The notes below the pieces were generated by a model. The model worked only from the letters and a program-made list of their open reading frames with translations, had not been told where the DNA came from and did no database searches. Positions 1 to 10,345 of a stretch of DNA of 33,058 nucleotides are shown here, in pieces. Positions within the stretch are counted from its first letter, which is position 1, and each line of letters opens with the position of its first letter. Source of the stretch: Conidiobolus incongruus B7586 (lineage: Eukaryota; Entomophthoromycota; Entomophthoromycetes; Entomophthorales; Conidiobolaceae); NCBI GenBank assembly GCA_000697335.1, contig JNEM01010466.1, forward strand, positions 1-33,058, read 5' to 3'. The translations under genes were made by a program, and so were the position numbers.

Positions 1-421
1 TAAATTAAATTAGTTTATAAAATATCAAATTTTAATTTAAATGGAAAAAATAATATTTTAAATATTAGAAGCTTAACAAATATATAGAAAAAAATTATTA
101 ATAATTATTAAAATTTTTAATTTTATTTTGCATATTAAATTTAATAACTAAGATATTTATATCTTTATTTAATTTTAACTTGAAATATTATTATAAATTA
201 AATACTACACTAATAATAACAAAATTTATTCAATAAAGCAATAAAAGATAATATAATTAAAATTAATAGGGAATAGTTAATAAATCAAATATATATAGAT
301 TATAATCTATATAATTATAATTATTTTTCAAAATAATAAAATATATCTATTATGAAATTTATATAAATAAGTTAAATTAATTATTAAAATTTTAAATCTA
401 TTATAAGTGAATAACAATAAT
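1..421. other. AT-rich spacer left of the LTR element
   Basis: This stretch is almost wholly A and T, with stops in every frame. I see no gene or recognisable repeat in it. It is the left flank of the LTR retrotransposon and resembles the right flank (6012-6300) in composition only. Confidence 0.6.
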
Positions 422-775
422 TAGGGGTAAAAGTAGCAGGTTTCTCAATACTTTAGGAAATATATAGTAACTAGATCCTTTAGTATTAAGGTGCTAATTA
501 ATAACAATAAGAAATATATTAATAATTAAGCAAAAAGTTTATTTGTGTAAGAAGTAATATAAGCTAAAGTTTTAGCTAAAGAGAAAGATTTAAGTATTTT
601 TTATAGTTAAGTAGAATATATACATATAAGTATATAAGGTTAAGTAATAACAAAGTTACTTAGATATAAAGATTTGTAAAATATTGATAAAACTTAATTT
701 AGATATTTAAGTCTTTAGTAGTAAATTAGAGTGAGGAAAAATATTAAGTAAGTAGTAATTATTATAATACTTATA
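422..775 (-). repeat. LTR (3' LTR relative to the element's coding strand)
   Basis: This copy aligns without gaps to 5658-6011, and both are 354 bp long. It lies downstream of the integrase remnant on the minus strand, which makes it the 3' LTR. Confidence 0.9.
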
Positions 776-3700
776 TCATTTCTAAACTATATTAAATTAT
801 TGATATAGTTTTACTCCCTTTAATTTTCTTAATATAAGATAAGTAAGCATAAGTGTTTTTAATCACTTTAAGTGGTTCTTAAGTTAACTTAAAATTAAGA
901 TAGCTTAACTACTTTATAAAATAATAAGGTTTTCTATATTTTGTTTTATATGTAAGAATTTCATTAATATAATATTCTCTATCCTCTTAATTATTAATAA
1001 TAGGTAATAAATATGCTTTGAAATTTTAATTAGAAAACTTATCTTTAGGATAATAGTATAGTTTTAACAATGAGATATAAAAGACTAAATGATATTTATA
1101 AGTTTTTAATAGCTCTAATTTAAAATTTCTAGGTTTAGAGTTTGTTTTAAAAATATAAAATAGTTTAATCTAGCATAGTAAAAGCTTTTGATTTGTGTTG
1201 TTTCTAGATATTTGTTTGGTAAAAGATATATCTATTGTATTTAAAAGGATTAAAGACTTAGATTTATATTTAAGTAAAATTTTATAGAATTTTAAATAAT
1301 AATTTTTATTGTATATTTGTTTTAACTTAGTTGATTCTAAAACTATTTGGTGAATTAATTCAAATCTTTCTAATTTATCCATAATAAACTTATTGATCAT
1401 AATATCTGAGTTAAAACTAATTAATAAATTAGGATATTGTTTATAATTTATAAAATAAAGAGTTAAACTATTAAACTAATTAATTAAGTTATTATAAGCA
1501 AATTATAAATAAAGTGAAGAGATTTTTAATTATTTTAATTAAAGTTAACATAATTTCTAACTATCTTTTTTAAAGTTTTAATAACTTTTTTAATTAGTTT
1601 ATTTGATTAATGATAGCAAATAGTATTGAGCTTCATATTAATATTTATATGTTATAGAAAAGCTTTCTAGAATTTTAAAGTAAATTTAAGATTTTTATCA
1701 GTGATGATAATAATAGGTAATTTATATAATAAGATTACCTCTTTAATTAATAAGTTAGCTATTTTAAATACTGTAACTATTTTATAAATAGGAATAAAAT
1801 AAGTAAATTTGCTGTATGAATAAATAACTATTAAAATATTATCATAGCTTTTTTTTAACTTAGGTATTTCTATAAAGTTAAGTTATATTTAAGCTTCAGG
1901 TTTAAATAATAAAGGTAAGGAATTTAATTCACCAACTGTTTTCTTTATATTGTATTTATTTTTTTAACAATTATTATAAGATATATAATAGCTTTTTACT
2001 AACTTAATTAATATTGGTATATATTATTTTACTTGAATTTTAATGATAAGTTTAATCTAACTTTAATGTCCACTTAATTTATAGTTGTAATATTGTTTTA
2101 AAATCTTTAATTAAAAGTTAAAGACTTTTAAAATATATAATTTATTTTGTTTATATAACAAACCATTTAATATTTAGAATCTTTTATATTCAAAAAGTAT
2201 TTTCTTATTATTCTCTTCTAATTTAGCTTTAATCATCAAATAAATATTATCACTTTATAGTTTTCTTTTAAAGTCTAATAAAAGTTTTTATTATTTAAGG
2301 TAATAATTGTTAAGCTAGTTTTAATTAGTTTTTTATATTCATTATACATTAGTATATAGATTAGATTTCTACTGAATATATTTACAACTTTATTCTACTT
2401 ATTAAAAAAGTATTTAATTAAGAATAGATACTTTTAGATAGTTTTTATCTATTTAATTTGTTTTTTAAATAGGTGTTTTTATAAATTTAAGTAAATCAAT
2501 AATTTATAATTGTTTAGGTATAAAAACTCTTAATAGGATAATTAAAAACTAAACTTTTTTATGATTTCTACTAATATAAACATTTTTTACTTATATATAA
2601 GATAATTTTGTTTAGTAAACATTAATTTTTTAGATTAAAACACTAAAAGCTTTAGATTTAAATACTTAAAAATTTTTTGGGGTTTAATTATCTTTTCTAA
2701 AGTTTTAAAATGGTTATATTTTTTAAAATCTTTAATAATTTTGCTTTATGCTATATAATTACTTATAGCATAAGTAAACACATTTATAAACATAATTATT
2801 AGTAATTTAAGGTTGAATATAACAAATATTAAAGCTATAACAATTTTGTGAATTAGTGTATAAAAAAAGTTTCATTAGGGGTTTAAGTAAATAATTTATC
2901 TTTTTTTAATAAATTAGATATAGAATTAGTAAGCTTAATAAATATAGGAATATAGTTTTTAAAATATATGACTAATCTTAAAAAAGCTATTATTTAATGT
3001 TTACTGGTAAAGATTACAATGTTATATAATCTTTAAAGTTTTGCTAGGTTAATAAAAATTCCTTTAGAAGATATAATATAATTGTAAAATAAAATAAATA
3101 AAATAACAAAAATATATTTAAAGAAATTTACTAATAACTAATTTTAGTTGAGTATCTATAAAATAGTTTTTATATACAAAATATAATTATTTAAAGTTTT
3201 TAAATAAACTAAAATATTGTATAAGTAGCACAAAATAAAATTATTATAATACTTGCTAAATAAACTATTTATAAGTTTTATAAATTTAGCAAGTATGTTA
3301 TAAAGTTTAAAATTTATAACTTTAAATTTATAATGCTTTAATACATAATTAAAAATAATTAAAGGGATACTTTATTAATTAACTAAAATATTATAATAAC
3401 TATTCTTAAAATTTATTTTAGTAAAATAGTTTACACCTATAAATTTATCTCTAATTTTATTTAAATCAGGTAAAGGAATTTTATTTTTAATTGTTTTACT
3501 ATTAAAAACTCTATTATCAATGTAAAATCACCAATCTTTATTATATTTTTTGATAAAAAAGATTAGTAAACTTTAAGGGTTTATAGAAAGTTATATAAAA
3601 CTTAGTTCTTATAACCTATTTATTTTTTCACAAAGAATTTTATACTGTTTAAGAGAAATATAATGAGGTAATTTGTAATAAGGTTAAGTATTAAGTAATA

Positions 3701-5657
3701 ATTTAATTTTATAAAATATATTTCTTTTTAGTAATAAAGTAGTTAAAACTTTAAAAACATTTTTGTATTTATTAATAACCTTATACAATAAATTTTTAAC
3801 ATCTAAAGTATTTTTTAGATTTTCTAAAAAAATAGAGATAATATTAAAGTTAATATAAATTATATTAGATTAATTTTTTAACTTCTTAATTAAATTCACA
3901 AAAGATGTTCTTGAAATTATTATATTATTAAAAAAGGTATTATTAATACTCTTTTCTATAATAAATTTAGTTATTAGCTTATAACTTAAATTATTATAGC
4001 AAAATAAAAAAATATACGCATTAGATAAACTTTTATTTATGATAATTAGATAATGTTTTTAAAACCAACTAAAACTTATAATAATATTATATTTTATAAA
4101 ACCTATTATAAATTAGATTCTTTTAAAGTAACTTATCACTAATAAAATATTACAAAATAAAAATCTTTTAATAGTTTATTAAGTATTATTTATATAATTT
4201 AATACTATATTTATTTGATTATAAGATAATTTAAATCTTTTAACAACATCTTTATTAATAAGTATACTATTATATTTAAAGTTAAATAGGAAAGAAATAA
4301 AGTGTTTTTTTAGAATACCTTTAAAGATTTATAAGGAATATAACTTATTTTCATTAAAATTTAATAAATGAGAGTTTAAATAGATATTACTCTTCTTTTC
4401 TAATAAATTTTAAAATAATTTTTGGTTATTTGAATATTATTTTAAAAGTTTATTATAAAGAATTTTTAACAAAGATTTCTCTTTATTATTTTAACTATAT
4501 TAGGTTAAATTTAAACTAGATTAATTATTAATTAGTTGATTACTTTCTCTATTGTTCACTTAAATATTGTTGTTTAAAACTATATTACTAGAGTTTTTAC
4601 TATTAAATAACTTCTTGGGATATTTATTCTAATGGTAACCTATATTAATTTATCTATAATAAAAGTATCTTTTATTTTTTCTCAAGTATAATTTTCCTTT
4701 TTTGGTTAGATACTTCTTTTTCTATATTATAGATATATCTATAATATTAAAATTAAATAATTTAGATAGGAAACTATTAAAGCTTATGCAAAAACTTTTA
4801 TTTATTCCTTTAATATAATTCTAATCATCTTCTATCTTAATAGTTATTTTAATTAAAATAGCAAAACTAGCTGTTTTTATATTAATCTTAAAGTAAACAA
4901 CTATAAAAATATTAGGCTTGAGTTTTTTCTTAAACTTGTTTTTTTTCACCTTTAAACAAATTAAGAATCTTTAATTTAAGCTAAATAAATTCTTCTATGA
5001 AATTTCTAACTAAAGATTTCTAAATAATCTTTATTAATTTATTTTAAGTTAAAGTAACTATATTTAATAAGTAAAACCTTTACTTAATTACTTATTTGAA
5101 TTAGTTAAATATTTAGATTTTATTAGGATAAAAAAAACTAGTAGTAAGATTAAGTGTGTCTTTTAAGTATTTATACTACTAAAGTTTAATATAAGAGGTT
5201 AATTTAGAAGCTGAAATTTTTACTAAATTATATAAATTTACAGTTTTAATTTCTTTAAAAAATTTAGTTAGTTTATTTAAAAATTCTTTTATTTTTTTAA
5301 GAGATTTTAAGTAATTATAAGTAATCAAGTTATTTACAAAGAATTTCACTTTGTTAAAGCTTCTTAAAGTAAATAATTAAACTTTATAACTATTTAATTT
5401 AGCTATCATTTGTTGTATATAGTTAATCTACTAGGTTTACCCTAATTTCAATCTATATTTAGTAAAGGTACTATTAGTATTAATAAAATCTTATTAACTA
5501 ATAAAATAATGGTTATTATTATTAAAACTTTAAGTATTTATTTTATTTTAATTATATATAAAACAATAGGTTATAATTATAAAATTTTTAATTATAATGG
5601 TAAAAGTACTTTTAGAACTTTTTAATTACTATTATTATATAATTAAATAATAACAGT

Positions 5658-6011
5658 TGAGGGTAAAAGAAGCAGGTTTTTCAATACTTTAAGAAATATA
5701 TAATAACTAAATCCTTTAGTATTAAAGTGTTAACTAATAATAATAAGAAATATATTAATAGTTAAGCAAAAAATTTATTTGTGTAAGAAGTAATATAAGC
5801 TAAAGTCTCAGCTAAAAAGAAAAATCTAAGTCTTTCTTATAACTAAGTAGAATATATACACATAAGTATATAAGGTTAAGTAATAGTAAAGTTATTTAGA
5901 TGTAAAGATTTATAAAATATTGATAAAACCTAATTTAGATAATTAGGTTTTTAGTATTAAATTAGAGTAAGGAAAGATATCAATTAAATAGCAATTGTTA
6001 TAATACTTACA
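5658..6011 (-). repeat. LTR (5' LTR relative to the element's coding strand)
   Basis: This is the partner of 422-775. Read on the plus strand it begins TG and ends CA, the usual LTR termini. It lies upstream of the coding remnants on the minus strand. I could not identify a primer-binding site next to its inner edge. Confidence 0.9.
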
Positions 6012-7144
6012 TTTATATTATTAATAAAGAAATTTTTTTTAATATTAAAATTTAACAAATTTATAAAAAAAATATTATTAAAGGTTATTATCTATATAAT
6101 ATTTTTATTTATAAGATATATATTAATAATAAAATAAATAATTATTTAATCTTAAATATTATTAAAATAAATAAAAAATAATAATTTAATTATTAAATAC
6201 AATTAAATAATAATTTAATCAAATTATAATAATATTTTAACATAAGTATTAATTAATATAAACAGATAAAAAATTATAACTTTTATCAAATATTAGCAGC
6301 CTGAATTAATATGATTAATATTATGTTAATTTTGAATTTATAAAAATTAGGATGATTCTTTTTAATGAAAAGTTTCTTAAAGATTAAAAAAATATATTAA
6401 AAATATTATCAAGATATTTTTCTTTACTTAAATCATATTTATATTTTGAGATAAGTTTTATATTATTTTAGTGTATAGTATATTGAAAATATAGATTAAT
6501 TATATATTTGTTAGTAGTAGTTTGACTGATTTTAAGATTTTAGCCAAATTTTATTTAAAATAATATATCACTAAAGTATATTTTAATAATAGGAAGTAAA
6601 GTTATTTTGAGCTAAATTAAAAAGTTTTCTATTAAATCTTAATCAGGTTTTAATTAGCTGAGTAATATAGTGACATATAAAAAAATGATTTTTATTTCAA
6701 AGTTATTATATTATCCTTAACTTTATTGTTACTTTGAATTTTTTAGAAACAATTTAATCTTCGAATATTTTTACCATAAAAGGCAAGTTCGAAAAGACCA
6801 AAGAATTTAACATACATAAGGATGTTTTTAAATCACATCTCGTAATATAAGATATATCTATTGGCCAAAATTAATAACATTAAACCAATATTTAAATATC
6901 GAAACTGATAGGTACAAATAAACCTTCATACTTTAGTATAGCAGGTAATATTAGTTTGTTCTTATAATTTCTCATAAATATTTAATCTTGTTACCAAATT
7001 AAGCAACTAGAGGCAAATCTTTGAATTAATTTTCAAAATTATTAGAACCATAATTCTTCGAATTCAATTCAAAAATGTTATATAAGATAATTTTGATTCA
7101 TTCTCGTTATAACAAAAATAACATTTCAATTGAATAAAAACAAA
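6012..7144. other. Spacer between the LTR element and the EBP gene
   Basis: The first 300 bases or so are nearly pure A and T. The remainder is slightly more mixed and has no open frame of note. A TATA-like run at 7078-7086 lies about 60 bases before the EBP start codon. Confidence 0.6.
7078..7086 (+). promoter_or_regulatory. Possible TATA box of the EBP gene
   Basis: The motif TTATATAAG ends 58 bases before the EBP ATG at 7145, a plausible TATA position for a short 5' UTR. In DNA this rich in A and T such motifs arise by chance, so this is weak. Confidence 0.25.
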
Positions 7145-7851
7145 ATGACATCACATCCATATTTCCCAGTCACCTTACAATTACCTCACTACCAGCCTAT
7201 GGCTCACACTCCGATTCAAATTCTCACTGGGATGTTTGGAACTTTTGGTATAATTTTAATTACAGCTTACTTTTTAATTATCAAGAGGGAAAAGAATTTC
7301 AAAGGTCAATTGCAATTTTTATGGTTTGTCTTATGTGGTGCTATTCACTTGGGTATTGAAGGCTATTATGTTGTGAATCATTTTAACTTGGCTGGTGATA
7401 CTAGCTTTATGGGTGATTTGTGGAAGGAATACTCTAAGAGTGACTCTAGATACTTATCTAATGACTCATTTGTTTTAATTATGGAAAGTATTACTGCTGT
7501 AAGTCTTTATATTTATCTATACTTCTATATTTACTTTATTTATATATTTTTTAGGCTTTTTGGGGACCTGGTTCACTTTTGATCGCTTATCTCATATATA
7601 TTCAAAGTCCCAAACGTCACTTACCCATCGTTCTTGTCTCCTTAGGTCAAATTTATGGCGATGTTTTGTACTATTTAACTACTCTCTACGAAGGTGCTCC
7701 TCACGGAGACCCCCATCCTTACTACTTCTACTTTTACTTCGTTTTTATGAACGCTTTTTGGATTGTTATCCCTTCTGGTACTTTGTACAACAGTTCCAAA
7801 GTTATTTTAAATAATTTAGCTCAATCTGATGCCAAAATAAAAAAGAATTAA
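7145..7851 (+). CDS. EBP: 3-beta-hydroxysteroid delta8,delta7-isomerase (emopamil-binding protein family), two exons
   Basis: The protein moves the C8 double bond of the sterol nucleus to C7, a late ergosterol/cholesterol step in the ER membrane. Exons 7145-7498 and 7555-7851 give 216 residues, close to the usual EBP size. Family residues line up with those I recall as catalytic in human EBP: H68 and E72 (HLGIE), E114 and T117 (MESIT), N184 and W187 (FMNAFW). Also conserved are DLWKEYSKSDSRY, GQIYGDVLYYL and FYFVFMN. Several hydrophobic segments fit a multi-pass membrane protein. The C-terminus KIKKN fits a KxKxx ER-retrieval signal and resembles the human end. I chose the ATG at 7145. An upstream in-frame TTG at 7130 would add five residues but is an unlikely start. 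The gene stands alone, far from the GH31 cluster, and has no visible defect. Confidence 0.95.
7499..7554 (+). other. Spliceosomal intron of the EBP gene (56 nt, phase 0)
   Basis: The intron starts GTAAGT and ends TTTTTTAG after a T-rich tract. Removing it joins ...MESITA to AFWGPGS... exactly as in the EBP family. Unspliced reading reaches a stop shortly after the intron. It is the only well-supported intron in the window, and no canonical CTAAC branch point is evident. Confidence 0.93.
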
Positions 7852-8018
7852 TTTTTTCACTTGTATAACCTTATAAATTCAAAAAATATTAAAATTTTAA
7901 TTTGATGTTATATTTTAAAGTTGAATATAAGATATTTAATGCTTAAATAACAACATTAAACTTGAGTATAATAAACAAATTCAAAAGCTATATACTCATA
8001 TATTTTCCTAATCTTCGT

Positions 8019-8097
8019 GACCATTATAGGTATATAACTCAGTAATAGAGCAATCTACCGCAGATCGAAAGATTGTTGGTCCAAATTCGATTACCCC
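8019..8097 (+). pseudogene. tRNA-Cys(GCA)-like remnant
   Basis: The stretch contains an A-box-like AACTCAGTAATAGAGC and a B-box-like GGTCCAAATTC (8078-8088), with GCA at 8060-8062 where a Cys anticodon would lie. The order and spacing resemble a tRNA-Cys gene starting GACCAT. The 3' end does not pair with the 5' end. There appear to be extra bases before the D arm and a base missing in the anticodon arm, and the T stem relies on G-U pairs. It is therefore probably a tRNA pseudogene or the head of a tRNA-derived SINE, not a working tRNA. Confidence 0.5.
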
Positions 8098-10209
8098 CTT
8101 TGAGATAAATTCTGTTAACTATTATTTATCAGTTAATTTATAATAATTTTATAATGATTTTGTAATATTTTAGAAAATTCGTGAAACTGAGCCAAAGCTT
8201 TATATGAAAATTACTTGAATTAATATTGTTTAATTAATTAATTTTCAATGATTGAAAGCTAATCCTTTTTATATACCTATAATTAGATATAATTAAATTT
8301 TGAGCTTTATGTTACCTTAAATGAGTAAATACTTTTTGATAAAAATACCTTAATTGTGCAATCAATTCTAATTTAGTGAGTGATATCAGAGTTGACAAAG
8401 GTAGTTATATATACCAACATATGAAAATTGACAAATATTTATATTTGATTCTGGTTGTCTGAACAAATGATTCAAGAATTAATAAAAGAGAAAATCATTT
8501 GGTAAGTAGAGCAGAATGCACAAACAGTTTTGATTGAAAAAGCTAATATAAAATCAAAGAATAGGTAATTGGAGCAAAAGATTTTAGTATATATAGTAGT
8601 TTATAAATGCATTATTTTTAATCTTATTCCAATTATCAAATTTATTTTCATAGTTTAGTTATTTTGAAAAATTATTAACAATGTAAAAAAATTGAAATTA
8701 TTTTTGGTTATTATTTATTATCAACTATAGATGAAGATATTTTACACCAATTTAATTTTCTATTATAAATATAAAATAATTTGGATTTGTGGCTTTAATT
8801 GATTCAATAACTTATCATTATATTGAAAATATAAGTGCTTTAATTCAACTAAAAATATTGCCTCTGATTATTTTTATTAATTGAATGAGCTAAATTTTAA
8901 AAGAAATAATGGATAATATAAGATATTGATATATAAATCATGTAGACTGAAAAAAAATCTTTTTTTTATAATTATTAAAATTTCTGTTTAAATAAAACAG
9001 ATTTCAAAATACAAGATTGAATAAATTATGTATAATTTGTACTTGTACAAAATCATTACATATAAAATGACACATATACAGTTATGTTGTTAAATGGATC
9101 AGTAATACCTAGACTTCAAAAAGTTATATATTACATCATGACATATTTGACCGTAAACATACTATTCAGTGTGAATTGGTAATAATATCCTATTTTGTTC
9201 ACTACTAAATTTGACATTTTTGTGGTAAATGATTGTAGATTCTAAGTTTTATATCGAATTCAATTTTGTTAATGAAGTCAAAAGCTATAAATGGTTTTGA
9301 AGCTTGGTTTAATTAGTATATAGTTTATCGTGATATGTACATTGGCAATATAGTAATGATATATTGAAATAGAGAATTTAGTAATATGATATATCATCAG
9401 TTACATTATCATTGAAATATGAAAAGTATCCTTATCAAATCTATAATCCAATATATAATCAAAGGTTTTGAAAAGTAGTCGATATAATTAATTTATTGGT
9501 TTTTATCTGAAATATTCTGATATAGAAATTAATCCAAAATAAAGATATCATTATACAAAATATATAAATTGATAAAGTATTTTGATGAAATATATTTTAA
9601 TGAATTTATGCATTCTTAAATTTACAATGAAATTGGTCAAATTATATTTTGAATATAATAGTCATGCTATTTCCAAGTTAGCTATAATTAAGTAATAATA
9701 TTTATAAATTTTCAATCTGGGTCTAACTATTATCTAGAATAAAAAATAGATATAAACTTCGAATAAAATGAGGTTCAAAAATATTAATGGTATTTACGTT
9801 GTTCCAAAATGATCATAAGTTAAGAAAAATGTTAAATAGAACAGTTTTTGGTAGAGATGAGTTATATAATTCAATATCTTGATATTAAACATTAATATTG
9901 TATGCAATAATAATAGTAATATCTCGTCAATCACTTATCAATTTTAATTAATCAATTTCTTTTAGAAATTTATTATATATACCAGATATTGATATTTATC
10001 AACATTTGTCCGATAAATTGTTTATTGAAATATTTTTAAATTGGTTATCTGGTTTTTCATATGTCAAAAATAGATCATTTGATGGTGACTCATTTTTTGA
10101 GATTCAATTAAACTCTATTTGTTAATGAAATTTAGCTATTGTAGCTTCAATATCTAAAATATTACCATAAATTCTCAGTTAATGCATTAAATTACACAAT
10201 TTTCACACC

Positions 10210-10223
10210 AAGTCAAGTGACTT
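10210..10223. promoter_or_regulatory. Inverted repeat AAGTCA-AG-TGACTT upstream of GH31 copy A
   Basis: Perfect 6-base arms around a 2-base centre lie about 125 bases before the start codon of copy A. A 10-base match, AACATGTCAA at 10236-10245, is also found upstream of copy B (reverse complement at 20433-20442), 101 and 140 bases from the respective ATGs. The TGACTT half-sites recall bZIP sites, but binding is only inferred. Confidence 0.25.
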
Positions 10224-10290
10224 CAAGGTTATTGTAACATGTCAATTTCTATTTAATGTTGAAAAGAAGTGTAATAATAAAATATGTAAA

Positions 10291-10299
10291 TTATAAATA
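10291..10299 (+). promoter_or_regulatory. Possible TATA box of GH31 copy A
   Basis: TTATAAATA ends 47 bases before the ATG at 10346. Copy B has a comparable motif at 20353-20361. The AT-rich background makes both weak. Confidence 0.25.
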
Positions 10300-10345
10300 A
10301 GTATTATATCGTCCTAAGATATCCATCGATCAATGCTAATTAACC

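Larger units (their letters stand above)
422..6011 (-). mobile_element. Ty3/Gypsy LTR retrotransposon, old and broken
   Basis: Two direct copies of a 354-bp LTR bracket about 4.9 kb of internal DNA. On the minus strand, decayed traces follow the Ty3/Gypsy order. A gag-like part is inferred from position (about 4500-5640). Reverse transcriptase similarity is clear at about 2950-3620, RNase H is inferred from position (about 2300-2900), the integrase core is recognisable at about 1500-2110, and an integrase C-terminal remnant lies near 1170-1400. Reverse transcriptase before integrase is the Metaviridae order. The element is a fossil with many breaks throughout its coding part. Its LTRs differ at about 41 of 354 aligned positions (about 12%), nearly all transitions, so it is old or was hit by a C-to-T process. 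No convincing target-site duplication is visible. Confidence 0.9.
8098..10345. other. AT-rich spacer upstream of GH31 copy A
   Basis: About 2.2 kb without an open frame, RNA gene or repeat that I recognise. The last 150 bases hold the candidate regulatory sites listed separately. Confidence 0.6.

Noticed and set aside
1170-1400. 76-residue minus-strand open frame as a separate gene
   Set aside because: It lies inside the LTR element just past the integrase core, where the integrase C-terminal part is expected, so it belongs to that fossil.
417-6016. Target-site duplication of the LTR element
   Set aside because: The five bases outside each LTR do not match. It was probably lost to mutation.
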